From the NCBI GenBank assembly GCA_014138725.1, contig JACJID010000008.1:248001-312000 (forward strand): 64,000 bases of DNA. The letters are read 5' to 3'. The notes beneath the pieces were generated by a model that worked only from the letters and a program-made list of their open reading frames with translations, made no database searches and had not been told where the DNA came from. Numbering within the stretch: position 1 is the stretch's first letter; each line of letters opens with the position of its first letter. A program made the translations under genes and the position numbers. This document shows, piece by piece, positions 33,789-42,949 of the stretch. This DNA comes from Kutzneria viridogrisea (GTDB lineage: Bacteria; Actinomycetota; Actinomycetes; Mycobacteriales; Pseudonocardiaceae).

Positions 33789-34496
33789 GTGCGTGCGGAC
33801 AAGGGCGAGCCGCCGGTCCGGCTGCTCGTGGTGGATGACGAACCGGCGATCGCCGACCTGGTGGCCACGGTGGCCCGCTACGAGGGCTGGCAGGCCAGGA
33901 CCGCGGGCAACGGTGCCGCGGCGCTGACCGAGGCGGGCAGCTTCAACCCGGACATCGTGGTGCTGGACCTGATGCTGCCCGACATGGACGGGTTCACGGT
34001 GCTGGACAGGCTGCGCGAGTCCGGGGCGATGGTGCCGGTGGTGTTCCTGACGGCCAAGGACGGCACCGCCGACCGGGTCGCCGGGCTGACCAGGGGCGGG
34101 GACGACTACCTGGTGAAGCCCTTCGCGGTGGAGGAGCTGATGGCCAGGCTGCGCGCGGTGTTGCGGCGCACCACCGGCCCCGGCTGGAAGCGCTCGGTGC
34201 TGCGGGTGGAGGACCTGGAGCTGGACGAGGACACCCGCGAGGTGCGGCGCGGCACCAGGACCGTTTCGCTCACGCCCACCGAGTTCGAGCTGCTGCGCTA
34301 CCTGATGCGCCGCTCCCCCGCCGTGCTGACCAAGGCGCAGATCCTCGACCACGTGTGGGACTACGACTTCGGCGGCCGCTCCAACGTGGTGGAGCTGGTC
34401 ATCTCCCACCTGCGACGCAAGATCGACACCGGTGAGCAGTCACTGATCCACACCATCCGCGGTGTGGGCTACGTCGTGCGCCGCAACGGCGCGTGA
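33789..34496 (+). CDS. OmpR/PhoB family response regulator
   Basis: A 235-residue two-component regulator. The receiver domain has the acidic pair in VVDDE, the phospho-accepting Asp in VLDLMLPDMDG, a Thr in FLTAKD and the Lys in LVKPFAVEEL. The C-terminal winged helix covers about residues 140-235 (LTPTEFELLRYLMRRSPAVL). The GTG at 33789 was chosen to give the standard family length. It overlaps the kinase start (GTGA), so both are made from one transcript. Confidence 0.9.
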   Translation: MRADKGEPPVRLLVVDDEPAIADLVATVARYEGWQARTAGNGAAALTEAGSFNPDIVVLDLMLPDMDGFTVLDRLRESGAMVPVVFLTAKDGTADRVAGLTRGGDDYLVKPFAVEELMARLRAVLRRTTGPGWKRSVLRVEDLELDEDTREVRRGTRTVSLTPTEFELLRYLMRRSPAVLTKAQILDHVWDYDFGGRSNVVELVISHLRRKIDTGEQSLIHTIRGVGYVVRRNGA

Positions 34497-35941
34497 GCCC
34501 GGTGGCCACCGCGTGGCGGGGCCTGCGCCTGGGCACCCGCCTCGCGCTGGCGCTGGGTGTGCTGGCGCTGGTCGTGTTCGGACTGGTCGGCGCGATCACG
34601 GTGTCGGTGATGCGGGAGTCTCTGCTGCACCGGCTGGACTCCCAGCTGGACGACCTTCAGGTGCAGTACCGGACCTCCCAGCTGACGCCCCGCCCCACGC
34701 GTCCCTCCAACCGGGACACGCTGGTGGGCGTGGTCTACCGGTTCGGCGACGACGGCGCACCGGTAGCCGTGGAGAGCACGAACCTGCCCTCGGACACCAG
34801 CATGCTGGAGGCCATGGCCAAGTCGGTGCACACGGGCTCGCGCGCGGCGCGGCAGACGGTGTGGTTGGCGGGCAACGAGTACCGCGCGCTGGCCATCTCC
34901 GTGCCGGGCAGGGTCCGGGTGCTGGCCATTTCGCAGGAGGAGACCGAGCACACGATCAAGACCCTCGCCCTGGTGGAGGCGCTGACCTTCTTCGCGGCGC
35001 TGGCGGTGCTCGTCGGCGCCGGGGCCGCCGTGCTGCGCAGGGGGCTGCAACCGTTGGGGGACATGGCTTTCACCGCGCACGAGATCGCCTCGACCGACCT
35101 GACGGCGCGTTCGGTGGACCTGTCGACCAGGGCCGAGGGCACCGGCGGCGGGCTGGAGGTCGAGGAGCTGCGCACCGCCTTCAACGTGATGCTCGCGCAC
35201 ATCGACGAGTCCCTGGCCGCGCGCTCGGCCGCCGAGCAGCGGCTGCGCCAGTTCGTCGCGGACGCCTCGCACGAGCTGCGCACCCCGCTGACCTCCATTC
35301 GCGGCTACGCGGACCTGTTCGCCTACGCGGCGGCCAACGAGCCCGCCGAGCGGGACCGGCTGATGGGCCGGATGCGCGAGGAGGCCGGCCGGATGAGCGC
35401 ACTGCTGGACGACCTGCTGCTGCTGGCCAGGCTGGACGCCACCGAGACCCCGCTGCGCCCGGAGCGGGTGGACCTGGTCGAGCTGGCCATGGCCGCCGCG
35501 GAGGGCTTCCACGCGGGGCGGCCCGAGCACCCGCTGAGCTTCGACTCCCAGGTGGACAGTCTGCGGCTGGACGCCGACCCGATGCGGCTGCGGCAGGTGC
35601 TGGACAACCTGCTGACCAACGGGGCGGTGCACACCGAGCCCGGCACGGCGGTGGCGCTGCGGGTGCGCGCCGAGCCTGGCTGGGCGGTGGTCGAGGTGGC
35701 CGACGCCGGGCCGGGCATCAGCGAGCAGGACCAGGCCAGGGTGTTCGACCGGTTCTACCGGGTGGACGACTCTCGGACCAGGGGCAGCGGCGGAACAGGC
35801 CTGGGCCTGTCCGTGGTGCACTCACTGGTGGCCGCGCACGGTGGCACGGTGTCGCTGACCAGCAGGCCGGGCGACACCGTGTTCACCGTGCGACTGCCCT
35901 CAGCCAGCCTGGTGGGAGGGAGCCCACAGGTCGATTCCTGA
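34493..35941 (+). CDS. Sensor histidine kinase
   Basis: A 482-residue membrane kinase. Two transmembrane helices (about residues 14-40 and 160-185) bracket an extracytoplasmic sensor; a HAMP domain follows. The phospho-acceptor His is in ADASHELRTPLTS, the N box in DNLLTNGAVHTE, and the G boxes are VADAGPGIS and GTGLGLSVV. It partners the upstream response regulator. The signal is unknown. Its last 42 bp overlap the convergent aldo/keto reductase gene. Confidence 0.9.
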   Translation: MSPVATAWRGLRLGTRLALALGVLALVVFGLVGAITVSVMRESLLHRLDSQLDDLQVQYRTSQLTPRPTRPSNRDTLVGVVYRFGDDGAPVAVESTNLPSDTSMLEAMAKSVHTGSRAARQTVWLAGNEYRALAISVPGRVRVLAISQEETEHTIKTLALVEALTFFAALAVLVGAGAAVLRRGLQPLGDMAFTAHEIASTDLTARSVDLSTRAEGTGGGLEVEELRTAFNVMLAHIDESLAARSAAEQRLRQFVADASHELRTPLTSIRGYADLFAYAAANEPAERDRLMGRMREEAGRMSALLDDLLLLARLDATETPLRPERVDLVELAMAAAEGFHAGRPEHPLSFDSQVDSLRLDADPMRLRQVLDNLLTNGAVHTEPGTAVALRVRAEPGWAVVEVADAGPGISEQDQARVFDRFYRVDDSRTRGSGGTGLGLSVVHSLVAAHGGTVSLTSRPGDTVFTVRLPSASLVGGSPQVDS

Positions 35942-36928
35942 CTCCACGGCGTACTTGTCGATCTGGGTCAGCTCGTCCTCGGTCAGCGGCGGCCCGTCCA
36001 GCGCGGCCACGTTGTCCTCCAGTTGGGCCACCGAGCTGGCGCCGATCAGCGCCGAGGTGACCCGGCCGTCGCGCAGTGCCCAGCTCAGCGCCAGCTGCGC
36101 CAGGCTCTGACCACGCCCGGCCGCGATCTCGTTGAGCGCCCGGATCCGGCCCAGGTTCTCCTCGGTGAGCAGGCTGGTGGACAGGGACTTCTGCTGGCTC
36201 GCGCGGGAACCCTCGGGCACCCCGTCGAGGTACTTGTCGGTGAGCATTCCCTGGCCCAGCGGGGAGAACGCGATGCACCCCGCACCGACCTCGGACAGGG
36301 TGTCCAGCAGCTCGGGCTCGATCCACCGGTTGAGCAGCGAGTAGGAGGGCTGGTGGATCAGCAGCGGGACGCCCGCCGAACGCAGCAGCTCGGCCGCCTC
36401 CCTGGTCTTGGCCGGGGAGTAGGAGGAGACGCCCACGTAGAGCGCCTTGCCCTGCTGCACAGCGGAGACCAGCGCGCCGACCGTCTCCTCCAGCGGGGTC
36501 TCCGGATCGAACCGGTGCGAGTAGAAGATGTCCACGTAGTCCAGGCCCATCCGGGTCAGCGACTGGTCCAGTGAGGACAGCAGGTACTTGCGCGAGCCCC
36601 ACTCCCCGTAGGGCCCGGGCCACATGTCGTACCCGGCCTTGGTGGAGATCAACAGCTCGTCCCGGTAGCGGCGCAGGTCGTCGTCCAGGATGCGGCCGAA
36701 GTTGCGCTCGGCCGTGCCGTAGGGCGGCCCGTAGTTGTTGGCCAGGTCGAAGTGGGTGATGCCCAGGTCGAAGGCCCGGCGCGCGATGGCCCGCCCCGAC
36801 TCGTAGGGGCGGTCGTCGCCGAAGTTGTGCCAGAGCCCGAGCGAGATCGCGGGCAGCTTGAGCCCGCTGCGACCGCACCTGCGGTAGTCCATCCGGTCGT
36901 AGCGCTGGTCGGCAGCCTGGTACGGCAC
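35900..36928 (-). CDS. Aldo/keto reductase, L-glyceraldehyde 3-phosphate reductase (YghZ/Gpr) type
   Basis: A 342-residue NADPH-dependent reductase of the AKR14/YghZ group. It has the MDYRRCGRSGLKLPAISLGL start with LWHNFG, the catalytic Asp/Tyr in FDLANNYG, Lys in LISTKAGYDMWPGPYGEWGS and His in YSHRFDP. These match E. coli YghZ, which reduces methylglyoxal and L-glyceraldehyde 3-phosphate. The GTG at 36928 has a GGAGGGG site and gives almost the same length as YghZ (346). It is monocistronic. Confidence 0.87.
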   Translation of the reverse strand: MPYQAADQRYDRMDYRRCGRSGLKLPAISLGLWHNFGDDRPYESGRAIARRAFDLGITHFDLANNYGPPYGTAERNFGRILDDDLRRYRDELLISTKAGYDMWPGPYGEWGSRKYLLSSLDQSLTRMGLDYVDIFYSHRFDPETPLEETVGALVSAVQQGKALYVGVSSYSPAKTREAAELLRSAGVPLLIHQPSYSLLNRWIEPELLDTLSEVGAGCIAFSPLGQGMLTDKYLDGVPEGSRASQQKSLSTSLLTEENLGRIRALNEIAAGRGQSLAQLALSWALRDGRVTSALIGASSVAQLEDNVAALDGPPLTEDELTQIDKYAVESGIDLWAPSHQAG

Positions 36929-36986
36929 GTGGTGCCCCTCCCGTAGTGGTTCACGTGGCGGCACCGCCGAGTCTAGGCAGAACGGG

Positions 36987-37562
36987 TCAGGGACTCAGGT
37001 CGGCGGGATCGAAGGTCACCGGCTCGGGTGCGGTCCTGAGGGTGACCTCCGCGCCCGACACCGCGGTGGTCTCCGCCACGTAGCCGTCCTTCTCCAGGCG
37101 GTGCGCGGTGACGGTCACGCCGCCGACCTTGTTCAGCTCCACCGCCCAGAAGAACGACACCCCGGCCAGCGCGTAGGCGGCCACCTTGTTCGCCCGCTCC
37201 TCGGCGGTGTTGCCCGGGGACCACACCTCCACGGCCAGTTCCACGTCCCCGGCCCGGAAGCTGGTGCCCACCGGCCTGGTGTTGAGCACCACCACGTCGG
37301 GGACCAGCCCGGTGCGGGCCCGCGTGCTGATCCCCACCGCGACCGCGGTCACGACGTAGAGGTCGGTACGGCGGGACAGGGCGGCCTTGAGCACCGCGCG
37401 GAGTTCGTCCGCCGCGTACTGGTGTTGTCCTGCCGGTGCCGGACTCACGTGGAAGTAGCCCCAGATCAGTTCGAGCCGGGTCCCGTCCTGCGGCGGCTCG
37501 GCGGTCAACCAGTCGTCGACCGTGTGGGGGCCCATCTCGTGGTGCAGCAGTGCGGCCGTCAC
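36987..37562 (-). CDS. Uma2 family (DUF820) endonuclease-like protein
   Basis: A 191-residue PD-(D/E)XK-fold protein. It shows RLELIWGYFHVSPAP near the N-terminus, LVPDVVVLN (the active-site Asp) and ELAVEVWSPGNTAEERANKVAAYALAGV (Glu-x-Lys-type and following Lys). Uma2 proteins are abundant in actinobacteria and cyanobacteria, often with unknown targets. The GTG at 37562 follows AGGAGG. It is not clearly in an operon. Confidence 0.82.
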   Translation of the reverse strand: MTAALLHHEMGPHTVDDWLTAEPPQDGTRLELIWGYFHVSPAPAGQHQYAADELRAVLKAALSRRTDLYVVTAVAVGISTRARTGLVPDVVVLNTRPVGTSFRAGDVELAVEVWSPGNTAEERANKVAAYALAGVSFFWAVELNKVGGVTVTAHRLEKDGYVAETTAVSGAEVTLRTAPEPVTFDPADLSP

Positions 37563-37650
37563 TCGACCCGCCTCCTCAGCTCGACTCACGACCACCCTCC
37601 CACGCACCCCTGACAAGTTCCGTTCAGCACCGAGTCTCCCCCACCAGTCG

Positions 37651-38571
37651 TCACGGCACCAGCACGACTCGTCCCCGCAGGCCGCCCTTGGCGAGTAGCT
37701 CGTGGGCGTGCCGCACCTCGTGCAGCGGCAGCGTGTGAGCGACCCTCAGCGTGAGCTCGCCCCGCTCGGCGAGCGCGGACAGTTCGGCGAGCCGGGGGCC
37801 GTCGGCGTGCACGCGCACGGTGGCGACCCGGATCCCGCGCTCTGCCAAGGGTTCCGCCCCGATGCGCACCGCGACGAGCACGCCGCCGGAGCGCACGGCA
37901 CCGAGCGCGGGCGCACCCAGCACGGCGGTGTCCAGCACACCGTCGACCCCACCTGGCACGAGTGCGCGCACCGCCTCGGCCAGATCGCCACCGCGGGGCA
38001 CGAACCACTCGGCGCCGAGCCCGCGCACGAACTCCTCGTCGCGCGGACCTGCTTGTGCCACAACACGAATCGCACGCCGAGCGGCCAGCTCCACGGCGAA
38101 ACCGCCAACGGCGCCGGCGGCACCGGTCACCAGCAGGGTGCTGCCGGGCTCGAACTCGAACAGGTCCAGTGCCTGTACGGCGGTCAACCCGTTCAGCGGC
38201 AGGGTCGCCGCCGCCACGGTGGGCAGTGTGGTGGCGGCCACGGCGCTCGCGTCCAGCAGGACGTGGTCGGCCTGGGCGCCGAGCGGGGTGGCCGGCCGGT
38301 CGCGCAGGCCGATCACGGTGTCGCCCACGGCGAACCCCGCGCCTGGGCCCGCGGCGTGCACGGTGCCCGCGACGTCCCAGCCGAGGCCGACCTGGTCCAC
38401 CTCGCCGAGCAGTGCCGCCAGCGCCCCGGACCGGGTGGCCAGGTCCACCGGATTGACGGTGGCGGCGCCGACCTTGACCAGGACCTGCCCCTCAGCCGGT
38501 TCGGGGACCGGCACCTCCGCGATCTCCAGCACCTCGGGACCACCGAACTCTCGTGTGATGACTGCTCTCAT
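37651..38571 (-). CDS. Zinc-free MDR-family NADPH:quinone oxidoreductase-like protein
   Basis: A 306-residue medium-chain reductase of the quinone-oxidoreductase group. It has MRAVITREFGGPEVLEIAEV, GWDVAGTVHAAG, the cofactor motif VTGAAGAVGGFAVELA and no Cys/His zinc ligands. It is divergent from an HxlR regulator and shares its operator region. Such HxlR/oxidoreductase pairs commonly respond to electrophiles or quinones. The ATG at 38571 is used; GTG (38577) and TTG (38580) just upstream are in frame. Confidence 0.82.
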   Translation of the reverse strand: MRAVITREFGGPEVLEIAEVPVPEPAEGQVLVKVGAATVNPVDLATRSGALAALLGEVDQVGLGWDVAGTVHAAGPGAGFAVGDTVIGLRDRPATPLGAQADHVLLDASAVAATTLPTVAAATLPLNGLTAVQALDLFEFEPGSTLLVTGAAGAVGGFAVELAARRAIRVVAQAGPRDEEFVRGLGAEWFVPRGGDLAEAVRALVPGGVDGVLDTAVLGAPALGAVRSGGVLVAVRIGAEPLAERGIRVATVRVHADGPRLAELSALAERGELTLRVAHTLPLHEVRHAHELLAKGGLRGRVVLVP

Positions 38572-38605
38572 GGGCACCAACTTAGAAGCTGATACTCTCT
38601 TCTGG

Positions 38606-38635
38606 TAAGTACATACTTAAAAGTGCGTAACTTAC
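38606..38635. promoter_or_regulatory. Candidate HxlR operator
   Basis: TAAGTA-CA-TACTTA at 38606-38619 is a perfect dyad. A further GTAACTTAC half-site lies at 38627-38635, just ahead of the GGAGGAGG site of the HxlR gene. The region is strikingly AT-rich and lies between the divergent starts, so both genes are probably controlled here. Confidence 0.6.
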
Positions 38636-38649
38636 CCGGAGGAGGCCCG

Positions 38650-39057
38650 GTGCCCACGCTGACCGCCACCGCGCGCAGGAACGAGGCGCGGGAGACCTAC
38701 AACGCGTTCCTGGCGACCTGCCCGGCGCACCAACTGCTGGCCAGGATCAGCGACAAGTGGGTGAGCCTGGTGCTCAGCGCGCTGTCGAACGGCCCGATGC
38801 GCTACAGCGACCTGTCCCGCAAGATCGCCGGGGCCAGCCAGAAGATGCTCACCCAGACCCTGCGCACCCTGGAGCGGGACGGCCTGGTCTCCCGCGAGGT
38901 CACGCCCAGCGTGCCGGTGCGGGTCGACTACGCGCTGACCGAACTGGGCGCCAGCCTCATGCCGGTGATCCGCGCGGTGAAGGACTGGTCCGAGCGCAAC
39001 ATCACCTCGGTGCTGGCCGCACGGCAGTCCTACGACCTCGGCGCGACCTCCCGGTAG
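38650..39057 (+). CDS. HxlR family transcriptional regulator
   Basis: A 135-residue winged-helix regulator. The HxlR core is visible: CPAHQLLARISDKWVSLVL, the helix-turn-helix around RYSDLSRKIAGASQKMLTQTLRTL, then LERDGLVSREV and YALTELGASLMPV. A Cys sits at the typical redox-sensing N-terminal position. The GTG at 38650 has a GGAGGAGG site. It is divergent from an MDR reductase, the probable target. Confidence 0.88.
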   Translation: MPTLTATARRNEARETYNAFLATCPAHQLLARISDKWVSLVLSALSNGPMRYSDLSRKIAGASQKMLTQTLRTLERDGLVSREVTPSVPVRVDYALTELGASLMPVIRAVKDWSERNITSVLAARQSYDLGATSR

Positions 39058-39166
39058 CCCCCCCCGATGCTACGACCTGCGCGAACCCCGTTCCGGACGG
39101 CGAGGTCGCGCCATTGGACCAGGGCCGAGGGCGGCCGTTGGATGATCTTCCGGCGCGGCGCGCGGC

Positions 39167-39208
39167 GCGGGCTTGTGATCGGCGGGACAATCGGGGGTGC
39201 AAGCCCGC
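39167..39208. promoter_or_regulatory. 9-bp inverted repeat upstream of the DUF6069 gene
   Basis: GCGGGCTTG (39167-39175) and CAAGCCCGC (39200-39208) are perfect inverted copies around 24 bp, ending about 20 bp before the ATG. It could be an operator or a terminator for the HxlR gene. Nothing else is seen in 39058-39229. Confidence 0.4.
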
Positions 39209-39229
39209 CAGGTGGAAGGACGGACGGAC

Positions 39230-39736
39230 ATGACCGACTACGGGGACGCTCCGATCACCGTGCAGTCCGGTCGGCTGTGGGCAGGTGCCGCGGCGACAGC
39301 GCTGGTGGCCGGGCTGATCTCGATCGTGGGCATCCTGATCGGCCGGGGCCTCGTGCACGCGGAGGTGCTCGCCCCCAAGGGCGACGGGGTGTGGGGCGGG
39401 GCGAACACCGTGACCTACGCCATCGTCTCCGCCGCGATCGCGTTGCTGGCCGCGGGGCTGCTGCACCTGTTGCTGCTGACCACGCCGAGAGCGACCACCT
39501 TCTTCACCTGGATCATGGTGCTGCTCACGCTGATCGCCGTGGTGCTGCCGCTGAGCCTGCCGGTGAACTGGGACAGCAAGATCACCACGGGTCTGATCAA
39601 CCTGGTGATCGGGCTGGTGATCACGGGGATCCTGACCGGGCTGGCGCCCAGCGCGGTCAGGATGACCCCGCCTCCCCCGCACCGCCCCCGGGAGGACTAC
39701 GACGAGACCGTGGAGTGGCCCGACCGCAGGCGCTGA
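39230..39736 (+). CDS. DUF6069 family four-helix membrane protein
   Basis: A 168-residue protein with four hydrophobic helices (about residues 17-38, 62-84, 90-112, 120-143) and a Pro-rich, acidic C-terminal tail. The arrangement fits the DUF6069 family, found widely in actinobacteria with no known function. The ATG at 39230 has a GGAAGGA site. The final 40 bp overlap the convergent TPR gene. Confidence 0.72.
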   Translation: MTDYGDAPITVQSGRLWAGAAATALVAGLISIVGILIGRGLVHAEVLAPKGDGVWGGANTVTYAIVSAAIALLAAGLLHLLLLTTPRATTFFTWIMVLLTLIAVVLPLSLPVNWDSKITTGLINLVIGLVITGILTGLAPSAVRMTPPPPHRPREDYDETVEWPDRRR

Positions 39737-41757
39737 TCGGCCAGGCAGGCGGCCCGCTGCCCGCGCAGCTCCGCCTCGTCGGCGCCGGGCAGTTCCAGTG
39801 CCGCGTCGAAGTCGCGCAGCGCCAGCTCCACCTGACCGCTGGCGCGCAGCGCGACCCCGCGGTTGAACAGCACGTCCGGGTCCGCGCCGACCTGTTCCAG
39901 GGTCCTGGTCAGGTCCTCGACGGCGTGCTCCAACCGTCCCGCGTCGAAGTGCACGGCGGCCCGGTTCACCAGCGCGGCCGGGTAGTCCGGGTCGGCCGCC
40001 AGCGCCGCGTCCAGCGCGCGCAGTGCCCGCTCGGGCTCCCCGCGCTCCAGCGCGATGGTGCCCGCCATGCACAGCAGCCTCGGTTCCCCTGGCAGCAGCG
40101 CCAGCCCGGCCAGCACGTCGGCCTCCGCCTCGTCCACCCTGTCCAGCCCCAGCAACAGGTCCGCGCGGGTGATCCGGGTGTCCACCTCGTCGGGTTCCAT
40201 CTCCAGCACGTAGTCCAGGTCCGCCAGCGCGCCCCCGGTGTCACCGACCTCGATGCGGGCGGTGGCCCGGTTGTAGTACAGCTCCGGGAAGGGCGGGGCA
40301 AGCCGCACGGCGTGGTCGTAGTCGGCCAGCGCGGCGGCGAAGTCCCCGCGCTTGCGGGAGACCTTGGCCCGCTCGGACAGGTAGTCGGTGTAGTACGGGT
40401 CCAGGCCCACCAGCGTGGTGTAGTCCGCGTACGCCTCGTCCAGCCGGCCCGTGGCCAGCAGCAGCCGCGCGCGGTTGTAGAGCAGCTGCGAGCGGTGCAG
40501 CACCCACTGGTCGGGGTCCAGTTCCCGGTCCAGGCGGTCGATCCCGGTGTTGATCAGCTCCAGCGCGCGGCCCAGGTTGCCCCGGTGCATCTCGATCAGC
40601 GCGAGGGCGTTGTTCTGGAAGCCGGTGAACACCAGGCGTTCCCGCTCGTCGGGCAGCAGGCTGGCGATGGCCAGCGCGTTGTTCTGCCACTCCAACGCCT
40701 TCTCGTGGTCGCGCGGGGTGAAGAACCTGGTGTACAGCATGGCGATCGCGTAGCTGGTGGTCATGTGCACGCGCGGCAACGGGTAGCGGTGCCGCAGGTC
40801 CTCGTACAGGCGCAGCGAGCCCTCCAGGTCACCCAGCGGCACCAGCGCGGCAGCGGCCTGGCAGGTGAACTCGCAGTACACACGTTGCTGTGCAACAGGA
40901 TCAGTGACCGCACGCCCGCGCATGCCCAGATCCGCGATGGCCGCCGAGAAGCCCACCTCCACACAGAACTGCAGGGCTCGCGCCAGTGCCTCCCGCCCCG
41001 CACCACCCGGGTCGGTGCCGCGCTCCCGGTGGTAGGTGATCGCGCCGACCTTCGTGCCCCAGCTCGATCCCGGTTCCAGCTCGTCCGCGCGCCGATCGTG
41101 TTGTGCCGCGACAAGTGCCGGGTCGGCAGCCCGGTAGGCGGCGAGCTCGGCCGGGTCCTCGCTCGTGCCGTCCGAGGCGATGTAGGCGGCCACCAGCTCC
41201 GCACTACTCCGATCGTCCACAGTGGACTCACTGGGCTCGGCCCGCACCGTGCGCAGGCCGTCCACGGACAACTCGGCACCGGACACGACCACCCGCAACC
41301 GGGCGGGATCCGCGCGGCGCACCAGGATCGTGACGAGTTCGCGGGTGGTCGGCTCCGCCTCGTGCAGGTCCTCGAACACCAGGCTCATCGGCCGGTGCTC
41401 GGCCAGCCGCAGCAGGAAGGTCACCACCCCCTGGCTCATGCAGCGGATCATGCCGGAGCCGAAGAACCGGGTCCGCTCGGTGAACGGGGAGTCGGCGGCC
41501 AGCGTGCTCGGCGCGGGCCCGATGATCTCGGCGAGTTCGGGCATGCCGTAGAGCAGCTCCACGCGATGCTGCTCGACCAGGTCGGGGTGCTCGGCGGCGG
41601 CCTCTCCCAGCAGCGCGGCCAGCACCTCGTCCACCCCGGTGTAGGGCCCGCGCAGCCGACGGTGACAGCGCCCGACGGCGGTGTGCGGCCCCTCCTGGGC
41701 CCAGCGGCGCTCGCGGTCGGCGCGGCGGTTCCCGACGATCACCAGGTGCTCACTCAT
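39697..41757 (-). CDS. Large TPR protein with degenerate AAA-like N-terminus, in peptide/M50 cassette
   Basis: A 686-residue protein. Residues about 1-240 resemble the ATPase core of LuxR/AAA-16-type proteins (RRLRGPYTGVDEVLAALLGEA; a Walker B-like MSLVFEDLHEAEPTTRELV) but carry no Walker A motif. Residues about 270-680 are TPR repeats (LRLYEDLRHRYPLP; AYADYTTLVGLDPYYTDYL; AADPDYPAALVNRAAVHFDAG). The ATG lies 2 nt after the M50 stop, so the two are coupled. TPR arrays can bind peptides, as in RRNPP sensors; that role is an inference here. Confidence 0.72.
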   Translation of the reverse strand: MSEHLVIVGNRRADRERRWAQEGPHTAVGRCHRRLRGPYTGVDEVLAALLGEAAAEHPDLVEQHRVELLYGMPELAEIIGPAPSTLAADSPFTERTRFFGSGMIRCMSQGVVTFLLRLAEHRPMSLVFEDLHEAEPTTRELVTILVRRADPARLRVVVSGAELSVDGLRTVRAEPSESTVDDRSSAELVAAYIASDGTSEDPAELAAYRAADPALVAAQHDRRADELEPGSSWGTKVGAITYHRERGTDPGGAGREALARALQFCVEVGFSAAIADLGMRGRAVTDPVAQQRVYCEFTCQAAAALVPLGDLEGSLRLYEDLRHRYPLPRVHMTTSYAIAMLYTRFFTPRDHEKALEWQNNALAIASLLPDERERLVFTGFQNNALALIEMHRGNLGRALELINTGIDRLDRELDPDQWVLHRSQLLYNRARLLLATGRLDEAYADYTTLVGLDPYYTDYLSERAKVSRKRGDFAAALADYDHAVRLAPPFPELYYNRATARIEVGDTGGALADLDYVLEMEPDEVDTRITRADLLLGLDRVDEAEADVLAGLALLPGEPRLLCMAGTIALERGEPERALRALDAALAADPDYPAALVNRAAVHFDAGRLEHAVEDLTRTLEQVGADPDVLFNRGVALRASGQVELALRDFDAALELPGADEAELRGQRAACLADQRLRSGHSTVSS

Positions 41758-41759
41758 GA

Positions 41760-42929
41760 TCAGGTCATCTCCCGGATCGGGGCGCGGCGCTTGCGCCGGG
41801 ACAGGTGGGCCAGCAGGGCGAGCTGACCGAGGTTGACCAGCAGGGACACCGCGCCGTCCCAGAAGGCGGCGTCCACCCTGCCGGAGACCAGCCGCCCGCC
41901 GATGGTGGTGGCGTACTCGACGACCACCGGCACGCTGGCGAACACGGCGATGCCCAGCGCGGTGGTCACGCCGAGCACCAGGAACGGCCCGTACCAGCGG
42001 CCGACCCTGCGGTCGTGCTCGGTCCACGCGCTCTCGTCGACGAGCTTGTCCGCACGACCGAGCAGGCCCCAGAAAGCGTTGCGCAGCAAGGCTTTGCTCG
42101 CCTCGTGCAGGGAGTAGCAGTTGAAGGCGGTGGCGAACACGTAGTAGAGATCGGTGCGCAGGAACAGCTGGAACTGCCAGGCGAAGCGCATCACCACGGT
42201 GAAGCCCATGGCCAGCGCGAGCCGACCGGCCAGCGAGAGGGACCCGTCCGCTTCGCGGGTGGCCGCGGCGAGCAGGTCCAGGCAGGCCAGCACGAGCAGG
42301 TCGCACAGCATGCCCGCCAGGAAGGGCAGGTACCGCTTGGCGCGCGGCACGCTGAGCACCCCGTTGAGCTTGGTCTCGAACACGATGTAGGCCAGCCGGT
42401 TGCTCATGCCCAGCTGGCTGGTCAGGCCCAGCCGCTGCCCGGCGAGCACGTGGAAGCCCTCGTGCAGGAACAGCAGCGGCACCTGGCCGAAGGTGATCAC
42501 GAGCTGCACCACGATCACCGAGGAGGTGAAGAAGATCTGCCCCGGCGCGGGCAGCAGGTCGGGTTGCCCGGCGAGCACCACCAGCCAGGCGGCGAGCAGC
42601 ACCGCGAAGCACACCCACGCGGCCGGGGAGAACAGCGCGCGGCCCAGCCAGCGCCAGCGCAGCGCGCCCGCGGTGCTGTCGGCGGCCTCCCCCTCGTGCC
42701 GCACGAACCCGAGCTCGTCCAGGGTCTCCAGGAACTCCTCGACGTCGACGGGTTCACCGTAGGTGTCCTCGTACCAGCGGGCCGCGTGGTCGGGGGCCAT
42801 GCCCTCGGCCATCCTGCCCAGCAACGCGGCGCCGTCCGCGGGCAGCACCGCGTAGGAACCGGTGCCCATCCGGCCGACAACCACCTCGTCCCCCTCGGGC
42901 ACGAAGCTGAGCTGGTGGAACGAGACCAT
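41760..42929 (-). CDS. M50-family membrane zinc protease with PqqD-like N-terminal domain
   Basis: A 389-residue protein. Residues about 10-78 look like a PqqD/RRE-type winged helix (LPADGAALLGRMAEG; EFLETLDELGFVR), a fold that binds precursor-peptide leaders. Several transmembrane helices follow. The zinc site HEGFH is at residues 156-160 inside a hydrophobic segment, and a likely third ligand Asp is at about 210 (AGMLCDLLVL). This resembles the YydH-type peptide metalloproteases of RiPP clusters. It sits 68 bp after a 36-codon peptide gene. The ATG has a GAGGGAGGG site. Confidence 0.83.
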   Translation of the reverse strand: MVSFHQLSFVPEGDEVVVGRMGTGSYAVLPADGAALLGRMAEGMAPDHAARWYEDTYGEPVDVEEFLETLDELGFVRHEGEAADSTAGALRWRWLGRALFSPAAWVCFAVLLAAWLVVLAGQPDLLPAPGQIFFTSSVIVVQLVITFGQVPLLFLHEGFHVLAGQRLGLTSQLGMSNRLAYIVFETKLNGVLSVPRAKRYLPFLAGMLCDLLVLACLDLLAAATREADGSLSLAGRLALAMGFTVVMRFAWQFQLFLRTDLYYVFATAFNCYSLHEASKALLRNAFWGLLGRADKLVDESAWTEHDRRVGRWYGPFLVLGVTTALGIAVFASVPVVVEYATTIGGRLVSGRVDAAFWDGAVSLLVNLGQLALLAHLSRRKRRAPIREMT

Positions 42930-42949
42930 GGCCGCCCTCCCTCACGGGA

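Noticed and set aside
39067-41826. A 919-codon plus-strand frame spanning the DUF6069 and TPR genes
   Set aside because: No motifs, no ribosome-binding site, and it covers genes on both strands. It is an antisense artefact.
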